DNA of 64,000 nucleotides, from NCBI RefSeq assembly GCF_000169095.1, contig NZ_AAVU01000009.1:62001-126000 (forward strand), in the 5' to 3' direction. The notes under the pieces were generated by a model. That model was not told the origin of the DNA. It made no database searches and was given only the letters and a program-made list of their open reading frames with translations. Position 1 is the stretch's first letter; every line of letters starts with the position of its first letter. Positions 9,194 through 16,450 of the stretch are shown here, one piece after another. A program made the position numbers and the translations under genes. This DNA comes from Lyngbya sp. PCC 8106. GTDB lineage: Bacteria; Cyanobacteriota; Cyanobacteriia; Cyanobacteriales; Microcoleaceae.

Positions 9194-9322
9194 TATAGCA
9201 GTTCGCGCTAATATTGTGAACAAACTAACAGAACCCAGAAACTCTAAAACCTTGATTTAAAGGGTTTTTAAATCCCCTGTTCCCTGTTCCCTGTTCCCTG
9301 TTCCCGCCCGCGTTGCGCTATA
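9194..9322. repeat. Second short element with TGTTCCC tandem array
   Basis: Related to the unit at 1084-1202 but reversed: it begins TATAGC, ends GCGCTATA, and holds four copies of TGTTCCC (9278-9305), the complement of GGGAACA. The terminal inverted repeats are imperfect here. It fills most of the 368-bp gap between the C39-like gene and the peroxiredoxin gene; nothing else was seen in that gap. Confidence 0.55.
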
Positions 9323-9430
9323 GCATAGCTCACAACTGCACCAATAAAGCCGCCCCTAGAACTATCTACGGACGGCTACATCGTTAATAAGGATGAATTT
9401 TTCCTGAGACTGGATCAAATCATCGCTTGA

Positions 9431-9865
9431 TTAACCGAGTCGGGCGAGAATATCTTTAGCATGAGACGAGGTATTCACCTTGTCATCAACATAATCAATC
9501 ATTCCTTCACCATTAATCAGATAGGTAACACGTTTGGCATAGCCTCCACCATCAACATCATAGGCTTTGGTAATCGTGCCATCGGGATCGGCTAACAGAA
9601 TAAACGGTAAACCATACTTTTCTGCAAAAGCCTTGTGGGAGGCTTCGTCATCCATACTCACCCCTAAAACCACCATGTCTTTGCCTTGGTAGTCGGCGAA
9701 GCTGTCACGGAAGCTTTCGGCTTCTTTCGTGCAACCCGGGGTATCATCCTTGGGGTAGAAGTACAGAACAACTATCTTGCCCTTATAGTCCGCCAGAGAG
9801 ACAGTTTTTCCATTGCTGTCTTTTGCGGTAAAGTCAGGGGCTTTTGTTCCTACAGATAAAGCCAT
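9431..9865 (-). CDS. bcp: Peroxiredoxin of the BCP/PrxQ family
   Basis: A thiol peroxidase reducing hydrogen peroxide and organic hydroperoxides, probably with thioredoxin as electron donor. The 144-aa single domain has the TPGCT motif with peroxidatic Cys45. The second (resolving) cysteine that many BCP/PrxQ proteins carry five residues later is absent (CTKEAESFRD), and no other cysteine is present. It should therefore work as a 1-Cys enzyme needing an external thiol. It lies next to a transposon-derived element on its upstream side. Confidence 0.92.
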   Translation of the reverse strand: MALSVGTKAPDFTAKDSNGKTVSLADYKGKIVVLYFYPKDDTPGCTKEAESFRDSFADYQGKDMVVLGVSMDDEASHKAFAEKYGLPFILLADPDGTITKAYDVDGGGYAKRVTYLINGEGMIDYVDDKVNTSSHAKDILARLG

Positions 9866-9913
9866 AGCTCAGAGATCCTCCCCAAAAGAAATTTTTTCGA
9901 TTTTCTTCACAAA

Positions 9914-10280
9914 TTGACACTCCCACGCCGTAAACGGCGGGGATTCTTGGTTCAGCGAGTCCATTTAATACAGATAGGTTGCCCTATCTATACCAGAGAT
10001 GAATTCTCCCCAAGCGTTTTGCTCCATTTCAGAAACCTGTTTGGGTATGCCCTACCCTACAGTTCAAAACCTAAAATCTTGGTTTCTCTGTACTTGTTGC
10101 GTTGCGCGCTAATAAGCGCACAAGCTTTCCCGTGCGGAACCCCATAACTTCAGTGCGTCAAGGTGCGTTGCCTTTCGGTGACTGGGTTTTTAGTGTGGTT
10201 GATTACCCTTTCCACAAAAGAAAGTTTAACATAAAGCCGTCAATCACGGACGGGGCTTGTATCCCAATTTTTTCGGTCAT
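9914..10280 (-). mobile_element. Non-autonomous IS200/IS605-like element, copy 1
   Basis: A 367-bp element almost identical to the reverse complement of 16084-16447. Both start at the left end with ATGACCG and finish at the right end with GTGTCAA, with identity ceasing outside. Small hairpins sit near both ends (GCCGT..ACGGC types). Hairpin ends, a right end of the form ...GTCAA and no terminal inverted repeat are typical of IS200/IS605 elements. No transposase or tnpB is present; the open frames inside are not conserved as proteins. The right-end 130 nt could be an omega-RNA-like scaffold (inference). Confidence 0.7.
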
Positions 10281-10498
10281 TTTAAAGGATTGGGAACGCT
10301 TTTTCACAGGCAACAGGCAATCATGCAACAGGCAAGATCTCCCGACCTCCCCATTTGATGAAGTTGTACAACAAAAACTTGAGAGCCAGTCTAGTTTCTG
10401 TAACAATGAATACAGAAAATAATTATAATGTCAGGTTTTCAGAGGAAACTTGCGGTGAGATCAAAGTCTCTGAGAACAAACTCAACGAGGAAAAAGCC

Positions 10499-10735
10499 AT
10501 GTCACTTGACCTACACCCCCAAATCACCCCAAATCCTTCTCTGACGGGTGGGCTTCAGAGATTTTATTCTAAGAGCGAATATGAACCCGGAAGTTGGGTT
10601 AACCTCTCGGAACTTCCCAACCCCTACAGTCACGACGAAGCCCTACTCTTGTGTGAAAACGCTGCAAATCAGTGGATCGCTTGGATACCCGATCATGGTG
10701 AAACCATCCTTGATAGACACCAGTTTTTCCGCTAA
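10499..10735 (+). CDS. Small conserved hypothetical protein
   Basis: A 78-aa soluble protein beginning MSLDLHPQITPNPSL. It contains 'YEPGSWVNLSELPNPYSHDEALLLCE' and ends 'WIAWIPDHGETILDRHQFFR'. The start is chosen because a GAGG ribosome site (10487-10490) lies 8 nt before this ATG; the open frame extends 48 codons further up, but that part runs into unrelated sequence near the transposon copy. No function can be assigned. A terminator follows at 10779. Its composition and start signal argue for a real gene. Confidence 0.7.
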   Translation: MSLDLHPQITPNPSLTGGLQRFYSKSEYEPGSWVNLSELPNPYSHDEALLLCENAANQWIAWIPDHGETILDRHQFFR

Positions 10736-10778
10736 CTGTGGCGTAGTCACCAAATCCCCCCTAATATGGAATAAAAGA

Positions 10779-10810
10779 AAAGCCCGGTTTTTGAAATTAG
10801 CCGGGTTTTT
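10779..10810 (+). terminator. Rho-independent terminator
   Basis: AGCCCGG pairs with CCGGGTT across a 12-nt loop, followed by a T-run. It ends the small gene at 10499-10735. Confidence 0.75.
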
Positions 10811-10862
10811 CCATTCATAAAAACATCGGCTGTTTTAAATTACTCTTACCATTACAAATTAG

Positions 10863-11276
10863 ATGACCTCTGTTGAGTCTTCCCCCCCTAAATCAATCCA
10901 ATATCCCTCTCGCACTCTCGAACGGGCTGAACGTGCGATTCGTTGTTCTCCCTTTACCCTGAAATTGCTGAGTTTGATGCGATATGAAAGCGTTGAACTC
11001 AATGCGATCGCCGGATCGCGGGGCGTTGAACAGGGCTACACTCGTTCCCCTCAATCCGAACTCAGTGTGGAAAACCATTTAATGTGGCTCATTCAAGTCG
11101 GTGTATTGCGACGGGAAGTAGACGGACAGGGAATTACCGATAGTTTTCGACTCACCCCCCTCAGTCGTCAGCTTGTCGAAAAAGCAGAACATCAAACTCA
11201 AGGACTCGAGACTCCCACCGCGCGTGAACGCTGTTTAAATTTCCTCCATCGCCGTTTACGGTTTCCTTTATCTTAA
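10863..11276 (+). CDS. Conserved cyanobacterial protein, Npun_F0494-like
   Basis: A 137-aa soluble protein without signal or membrane segment. The sequence 'LERAERAIRCSPFTLKLLSLMRYESVELNAIA' followed by 'VENHLMWLIQVGVLRREVDGQGITDSFRLTPLSRQLVEK' reads like a small winged-helix domain. I recall this pattern from the cyanobacterial 'Npun_F0494 family', which has no assigned function; the recall is from memory. A role in DNA binding is inference from the fold pattern. It is followed by a transposon-end remnant. Confidence 0.7.
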   Translation: MTSVESSPPKSIQYPSRTLERAERAIRCSPFTLKLLSLMRYESVELNAIAGSRGVEQGYTRSPQSELSVENHLMWLIQVGVLRREVDGQGITDSFRLTPLSRQLVEKAEHQTQGLETPTARERCLNFLHRRLRFPLS

Positions 11277-11282
11277 TTAAGC

Positions 11283-11330
11283 AAGAAGACCTACGCCATA
11301 AGGAACGTTGGCGTCGGGAGGATGTCAAAA
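11283..11330 (+). mobile_element. Remnant of a TnpB-type transposon right end
   Basis: Immediately after the stop of the preceding gene lies a small hairpin (ACGCC / GGCGT) followed by GGGAGGATGTCAA. The same terminal string occurs at the end of the longer remnant at 62600-62892. It is only the last ~45 nt of such an element, so identification is tentative. Confidence 0.4.
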
Positions 11331-11413
11331 ACAGATTTAATTTCCAATTTTTCTAGACATTCAATACAACTTCTCAACCTGTTTTTGTAATACTAACTTT
11401 GTAATTTGTCAAC

Positions 11414-12883
11414 ATGAAAGCAATTATGATTGTGGGAACCACCTCCCACGCTGGTAAATCCATGATCACCACCGCCCTATGTCGGATTTTGTACCGTCGA
11501 GGGGTGAAAGTCACTCCGTTTAAGGGTCAAAATATGGCGTTAAACTCCTACGTGACACCCGCAGGCGCAGAAATTGGTTATGCTCAAGTCGTTCAAGCGT
11601 GGGCGGCGGGAATTTCTCCTTCTGTCGCCATGAACCCGATTTTACTCAAACCTCAAGGTGATATGACCTCTCAGGTGATTCTAAAAGGTAAAGCTGTGGG
11701 TGTTGTCAAAGCGAGTGAATATTATGAACAATATTTTGATATTGGTTGGCAAGCCATTACCAAATGCCTTGATCATTTAGCCTCAGAATATCAAATGATC
11801 GTCTGTGAAGGGGCAGGAAGTCCAGCCGAAATCAACCTCAAACACCGCGATTTAACCAATATGCGGGTGGCTGAGTATCTAAATGCAAAAACATTGCTGG
11901 TTGTTGATATTGATCGCGGTGGGGCTTTTGCTCATGTTGTCGGAACTTTACAACTTCTTGAACCTCAAGAGCGGGAATTAGTTAAAGGGATTATTATTAA
12001 TAAATTTCGAGGTCAGCGATCGCTATTAGAATCGGGGATAACATGGTTAGAAGAATATACCGGAATTCCTGTCGTTGGTGTGATTCCTTGGGTGGATTTA
12101 CCCTTACCCGCAGAAGATTCTTTAAGTTTGTTAGATCGTCGTCCTCGCAACAATCCTCAAAGCGAAGTTACCATTGCAGTTGTTCGTTTACCTCGGATTG
12201 CTAATTTTACTGATTTTGATCCGTTGGATGCAGAACCAACTGTTAATTTAGAATATATTAACCCGCAAGATGCGTTAGGTCATCCCGATGCCGTCATTAT
12301 TCCGGGTTCTAAAACCACCATTGCTGATTTATTAGTTCTTCAAGAAGCGGGAATGGGAGAAGCCTTGAAAAAATATGTCGCCGCAGGAGGTCAGGTGATG
12401 GGAATTTGTGGGGGCTATCAGATGTTAGGTGAAAGTGTCGTTGATAGTCAAGGTATTGAAGGTAAACGGGGCGAATTTCCCGGTTTAGGATTGTTACCTG
12501 TAAAAACGATTATGGATCATCATAAAGTTTCTTGTAAGCGGACTGTGACCTCTGCAAACCCTCAAATAGGTTTATCCATCGAAGGATATGAAATTCATCA
12601 AGGTCGTACTCAAGTTTTAGATGGAGAAAACACATTACCTCTGTTTGATGATCGCAATTTGGGGGTTACAAATAAACAATTTTCAGTTTGGGGGCATTAT
12701 CTGCACGGTGCTTTTGATAATAGTCCCTGGCGACGTTCTTGGTTAAATCATCTGCGAACTCCACGCGGTTTAGGAACGTTGCCCACTGGCATTCCCAACT
12801 ATCGAGAACAACGAGAAATGATGCTGGATGTTTTGGCAGATGTAGTAGAAGAATATTTGGATTTGGATCAGATTTTGAATTAA
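11414..12883 (+). CDS. cobQ: Cobyric acid synthase
   Basis: Amidates four carboxyl side chains of adenosylcobyrinic acid a,c-diamide using glutamine and ATP, in cobalamin (or pseudocobalamin) synthesis. The N-terminal ATP-binding domain has GTTSHAGKSMITTALCR and the substrate motif PFKGQNMALNSYVT (about 5-45). The C-terminal class I glutamine amidotransferase domain has the nucleophile motif GICGGYQMLGE and a histidine in VWGHYLHGAFDN. The 489-aa length is normal. No cobalamin riboswitch was seen upstream. It stands apart from other cob genes. Confidence 0.95.
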   Translation: MKAIMIVGTTSHAGKSMITTALCRILYRRGVKVTPFKGQNMALNSYVTPAGAEIGYAQVVQAWAAGISPSVAMNPILLKPQGDMTSQVILKGKAVGVVKASEYYEQYFDIGWQAITKCLDHLASEYQMIVCEGAGSPAEINLKHRDLTNMRVAEYLNAKTLLVVDIDRGGAFAHVVGTLQLLEPQERELVKGIIINKFRGQRSLLESGITWLEEYTGIPVVGVIPWVDLPLPAEDSLSLLDRRPRNNPQSEVTIAVVRLPRIANFTDFDPLDAEPTVNLEYINPQDALGHPDAVIIPGSKTTIADLLVLQEAGMGEALKKYVAAGGQVMGICGGYQMLGESVVDSQGIEGKRGEFPGLGLLPVKTIMDHHKVSCKRTVTSANPQIGLSIEGYEIHQGRTQVLDGENTLPLFDDRNLGVTNKQFSVWGHYLHGAFDNSPWRRSWLNHLRTPRGLGTLPTGIPNYREQREMMLDVLADVVEEYLDLDQILN

Positions 12884-13008
12884 ATTTTGAATTAGATTTT
12901 ATTCATTCTATAATAGAAATATATCCCAACTCTTGCTTTCTCTTGTTAAGTATTTAACTCGATTTAGCTTCATCTGCAAATTAATTCTTGAGTCAAATTC
13001 TGAAAAAA

Positions 13009-13260
13009 ATGGTGAATTCTCAATCCTTGCAAATTCATTTTTTACCGGATGATATCACAGTTTCTGCCCAACCCGGAGAAGCGATTTTAGAAGTTGCTAA
13101 TCGGGCGGGTGTTAGCATTCCAACAGGCTGTTTAATGGGTTCCTGTCATGCTTGTGAGGTCGAAATTGACGGCGGAGATGTGATTTGTGCTTGTATTAGT
13201 GCCGTTCCACCAGGACGAGATAAAATTACAATTAACGTTAGTGTTGATCCGACTTGGTAG
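13009..13260 (+). CDS. 2Fe-2S ferredoxin-like protein
   Basis: A small electron carrier of 83 aa. The cluster motif is C-x4-C-x2-C (GCLMGSCHAC) with a fourth cysteine in VICACIS, as in plant-type [2Fe-2S] ferredoxins. It is shorter and more divergent than photosynthetic PetF. The ATG at 13009 is preferred; an in-frame TTG lies at 12988, and neither has a strong ribosome site. It follows cobQ by 125 bp on the same strand. The redox partner is unknown. Confidence 0.85.
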   Translation: MVNSQSLQIHFLPDDITVSAQPGEAILEVANRAGVSIPTGCLMGSCHACEVEIDGGDVICACISAVPPGRDKITINVSVDPTW

Positions 13261-13295
13261 ATCGAGATCTAGACATTCATCAATTCTCTCCCATT

Positions 13296-13631
13296 TCACC
13301 TCTGATCTGAACCCGGTTTTTCTTGTACGGGAAGACTATCAGACTGAAGTAATTGTTCAATTAAAGCCGGGGGTGTAGCTTGACGAAAAGCACCACAATA
13401 ATACATACTCAAAACCGCTTTATAAGCCCAATGAGTCGGTTCAACATCGCTATAAGGGTTGGGTAAGGTTTCCGCCTGATTGCGAACACAAGCATTGAGA
13501 ACATCTGCTTTTGTAGGTGTAGCAGAATTCCAAGATTGAGACAAGTCAGAGGACTGTGATTCAGCATGAGTAGGGCGATTAGAACTCAGCAAGGTGAATA
13601 AAAGAATTGCTGCAAAGTTTGTGAATTTCAT
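13296..13631 (-). CDS. Secreted protein with SLH-like motif
   Basis: A 111-aa protein with an N-terminal signal peptide (hydrophobic stretch to THAES). The mature part includes 'YSDVEPTHWAYKAVLSMYYCGAFR', which resembles half of an S-layer-homology repeat ('F.DV...HWAY.AI..L...G'). Two cysteines could form a disulphide in the periplasm. It may bind cell-wall polymers, which is inference. It is convergent with the ferredoxin gene and 36 bp away. Confidence 0.65.
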   Translation of the reverse strand: MKFTNFAAILLFTLLSSNRPTHAESQSSDLSQSWNSATPTKADVLNACVRNQAETLPNPYSDVEPTHWAYKAVLSMYYCGAFRQATPPALIEQLLQSDSLPVQEKPGSDQR

Positions 13632-13819
13632 CAGCTAAAATCACCAATTACAACGACTTTAGTTATAGCAGTCTCTTGAACATCAGACGCACCCTCAACA
13701 TCGATTTACTAATTTTAAAAATTGAAGTCATTACTTCTCCTCTTAAAGTAGTAGAATAAAACTCGTTTTTATTTCATCAATTCCATGATATAAACCCAGC
13801 TGCCGACAACAAAACAGAA

Positions 13820-14548
13820 TTAGGATGATTGTTCTTGTTCAACTTCCGCAGGTAAACAAATTAAATTTTCTCCTTGAGTATGAATCAATCCAGAGGAACG
13901 CAATTTACCCATCAATCGTGTTACCGTCACCCGAGTTGAACCAATTGCACTCCCAATTTGAGAGTGAGTTAGAGGCCAAGGCAAGCAATATCCTCGAAAG
14001 GGATGTTCTTCACTATCATTAACGTAACATTCACCGTATTCTTCAATGAGTAGCGTTAAAAACCCTAAAAGTCGGTCAATCGTTCGGCGCTGACCCAAGG
14101 TACTCAACCATAACAATTTACGCTGATGTTGGTATCGAAACGCATCTAAAACTTCTCGGCGGAAATGCGGCCAATTATCGAGATCTTCCCAGTACATCCA
14201 CAAAACAGTGGTATCATCCGTATGAGCATAAGCTTGAAGGGAAAAGGGCGACTGGGCGACCAACTCAAAGGGTTGACCTGCACCGACAAAACCCAGAAAC
14301 GCCTCATCTAAACTACGACGAGGTTCTTTAGAATTGGATTGATTAAAAGTGGTTCCGAGTTGGGCGCTACCGACTAGACGAACAGAACCGCATTGTACAA
14401 GATACAGTAAACCCGGACGGGCAGGAATTCGTTCATCTTTGTTAAAACTACGACAACGGTAATGTTCCTGCGCCCAGTCAATAATACGCTGCCAGGTTAA
14501 AAAGGGTCGATTACTGGGCGTTTCAGAAGATACAGAGGTTGACTGCAT
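13820..14548 (-). CDS. Crp/Fnr-family transcription regulator, NtcA-like HTH
   Basis: A 242-aa regulator with a degenerate cyclic-nucleotide-type beta barrel (about 40-130), a long dimer helix and a C-terminal winged helix (about 180-235). The recognition helix 'LTHSQIGSAIGSTRVTVTRLMGKLRSSG' is very close to that of NtcA and relatives. The cNMP phosphate-binding cassette is not recognisable, so the effector is unknown. The N-terminal half does not look like true NtcA, so I give no symbol. The 322-bp region to the divergent gene at 14871 holds the promoters; no clear operator was seen there. Confidence 0.85.
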   Translation of the reverse strand: MQSTSVSSETPSNRPFLTWQRIIDWAQEHYRCRSFNKDERIPARPGLLYLVQCGSVRLVGSAQLGTTFNQSNSKEPRRSLDEAFLGFVGAGQPFELVAQSPFSLQAYAHTDDTTVLWMYWEDLDNWPHFRREVLDAFRYQHQRKLLWLSTLGQRRTIDRLLGFLTLLIEEYGECYVNDSEEHPFRGYCLPWPLTHSQIGSAIGSTRVTVTRLMGKLRSSGLIHTQGENLICLPAEVEQEQSS

Positions 14549-14870
14549 AAGAGGTAATATGAGAGTTCAAGGACAATAGAAAAGCTAAATTCGCGCTTTC
14601 AAAGCACGGAGGGTTAAACTAGATACTCAGTAAACGGCGGCCAAAGCTAGCCCAACTTTATACATTGCTGATCTCCGTTTGAGCTATTCTTCTAATGTAG
14701 CAAAAAACACATCATCTGCACGCTAGAAAATTAAATTTATACAACGTTTTACTCAGAGATCGACTACAGGAACCTACACAGAATGGTACTCGGGTTCCGG
14801 AACTTGGGGCTAGGATCTTCTCTAAATGGTTCTTTGTGCAAATTGACTCTACTATCGTTTCAGTGGTTTT

Positions 14871-15707
14871 ATGGACATCCCCAGGGTTCAATATTTTTTA
14901 GTTAACCAGCTTGATCAGCAAATTCAAGATTCAGGAGTTAACATAGATCCCCTCGATATTCCCGTTTATCCCCTCAAAGATTCTTGGCCAATCCGATATC
15001 ACTCTGCGATCGCCTTGAAACTTGCAAAAATTTACAATCAAAATCCCCTAGAGATCGCCACTAAAATTCTTCAATGTTTGTTATCCCAAAGTGAATGGGT
15101 TGAGATTACTATTGATGTTATTCCATCGGGAATCATTATATTTGAATTAACCGATCAGGCTGTAGTTGCTTGGTTAAAACAGATGACTCAAACTCCGTTA
15201 CCGATATCATTAAGTTCTCCCCTATCCTCAACAACAACATTCACTGAAAATTACAATCAAAACTTATTTGCCGTACAATATAGCCATGCTCGTTGCTGTT
15301 CTTTGTTGCGGTTAGCCGATCGCGATCATATTATTACTATAGCTGAACCCCATCCCCAAACTACTCCCCCATTCTGGCTATTTATTAACCCCAATCCGAT
15401 TCCCTGGCTCGATATTAACGGAAAACTCCAACTCAATCATGCCAGTGAACAGCAATTAATTTGGCAACTTCTTACCGCCTTAGATGCGTGCTATACCTCA
15501 TCGGAAACACAATTCTGGCAAAACAAAGCCCATCAAATTTCCGATGCGTTTCAAGCCTTCTACAGTCAGTGTCAAATTTGGGGAGAAGTCAAACTCAAAA
15601 CCCCAAAAAAAGCACAAGCCAGACTCGGATTAATCTCAGTCACTCAAGCCCTATTGCGATACATTTTACAAGAAAAACTGGCGATTATCGCCCCCTTAGA
15701 ACTATGA
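14871..15707 (+). CDS. ArgRS-like protein lacking the catalytic domain (DALR domain)
   Basis: A 278-aa protein resembling arginyl-tRNA synthetase with its middle removed. Residues about 1-95 match the ArgRS N-terminal additional domain ('YHSAIALKLAKIYNQNPLEIATKIL'). Residues about 140-278 match the DALR anticodon-binding domain ('VQYSHARCCSLLRLA ... FQAFYSQCQIW ... ARLGLISVTQALLRYIL'). The HIGH and KMSKS class I catalytic signatures are absent, so it cannot aminoacylate. It could bind tRNA or act as a regulator; both are inference. Such DALR-only proteins are known as conserved hypotheticals in cyanobacteria. Confidence 0.8.
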   Translation: MDIPRVQYFLVNQLDQQIQDSGVNIDPLDIPVYPLKDSWPIRYHSAIALKLAKIYNQNPLEIATKILQCLLSQSEWVEITIDVIPSGIIIFELTDQAVVAWLKQMTQTPLPISLSSPLSSTTTFTENYNQNLFAVQYSHARCCSLLRLADRDHIITIAEPHPQTTPPFWLFINPNPIPWLDINGKLQLNHASEQQLIWQLLTALDACYTSSETQFWQNKAHQISDAFQAFYSQCQIWGEVKLKTPKKAQARLGLISVTQALLRYILQEKLAIIAPLEL

Positions 15708-15732
15708 ATTGATTCTCAAAATAATTCTAAAA

Positions 15733-15757
15733 AAAGCCTGCTTTTGAGGTGCAGGCT
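15733..15757 (-). terminator. Rho-independent terminator
   Basis: On the minus strand AGCCTGC pairs with GCAGGCT over a 9-nt loop and is followed by a T-run. It terminates the small gene at 15787-15993 and lies just past the convergent DALR gene. Confidence 0.8.
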
Positions 15758-15786
15758 CGATAAAATTTTCTGAAAATTTCTATTTT

Positions 15787-15993
15787 CTATTCAATAGTGA
15801 TTGATTGTGGCCCTTTGTTACCGTTACTCGCTTCCGAAGAAGACGTTTGAGAGACTGTTGCGCCCTCTTTTGTTAACCAGGTTTTTACAGGGTCATCAGA
15901 TAAATTCAACTTGAGAACACCAGAGACAAAACCCCCTAAAAAAGCGATGGGCTGTTGAGTCAGTCCCTCAAAAATTGGCTTTAGTTCATCCAT
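15787..15993 (-). CDS. Small conserved hypothetical protein
   Basis: A 68-aa protein starting MDELKPIFEGLTQQPIAFLGGFVSGVLKLNLSDDPVKTWL, then a Ser/Asn-rich tail. The central 'PIAFLGGFVSGVLKLNL' may be a short amphipathic or membrane-associating helix. No function is recognised. It has its own ribosome-site region (AGGAG a few bases before the ATG) and a strong terminator, supporting a real transcription unit. Confidence 0.7.
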   Translation of the reverse strand: MDELKPIFEGLTQQPIAFLGGFVSGVLKLNLSDDPVKTWLTKEGATVSQTSSSEASNGNKGPQSITIE

Positions 15994-16083
15994 GACAACT
16001 TATAGTCTCCTTTTTGACAGTGAACAGTTCTACAGTAAACAATTACCCGTTATTTTAGTTTACAGTTATCGATTTTTTCAGGG

Positions 16084-16447
16084 ATGACCGAAAAAATTGG
16101 GATACAAGCCCCGTCCTTTAGGACGGCTTTATGTTAAACTTTCTTTTGTGGAAAGGGTAATCAACCACACTAAAAACCCAGTCGCCGAAAGGCAGCGCAC
16201 CTTGACGCACTGAAGTTATGGGGTTCCGCACAGGAAAGCTTGTGCGGATAAAAGCTTCAAGCAACAAGTACAGAGAAACCAAGATTTTAGGTTTTGAACT
16301 GTAGGGTAGGGCATACCCAAACAGGTTTCTGAAATGGAGCAAAACGCTTGAGGAGAATCCATCTCTGGTATAGATAGGTAGCCCTGTCTGTATTAAGTGG
16401 ACTCGCTGAACCAAGAATCCCCGCCGTTTACGGCGCGGGAGTGTCAA
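16084..16447 (+). mobile_element. Non-autonomous IS200/IS605-like element, copy 2
   Basis: A 364-bp inverted near-copy of 9914-10280. The right end (...GTGTCAA, 16441-16447) stops three bases short of the stop codon of the PBP gene on the other strand. A hairpin (CGCCGTTTACGGCG) precedes the right end and a GTCCTTTAGGAC hairpin lies near the left end. There is no transposase. The few differences between the copies include a small rearranged patch near the centre. Confidence 0.72.
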
Positions 16448-16450
16448 TGT

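Noticed and set aside
9914..10422. Open frames of 77 and 106 codons across the transposon copy
   Set aside because: The matching copy at 16084-16447 shows the frames differ by indels and no amino-acid conservation is favoured; the similarity is at DNA level.
10355..10498. 48-codon upstream extension of the small gene at 10499
   Set aside because: The ATG at 10499 has the only good ribosome site and the extension has unrelated composition.
14549..14870. Possible NtcA box (GTA-N8-TAC) between the Crp gene and the DALR gene
   Set aside because: No exact GTA-N8-TAC was found in the region by reading it through.
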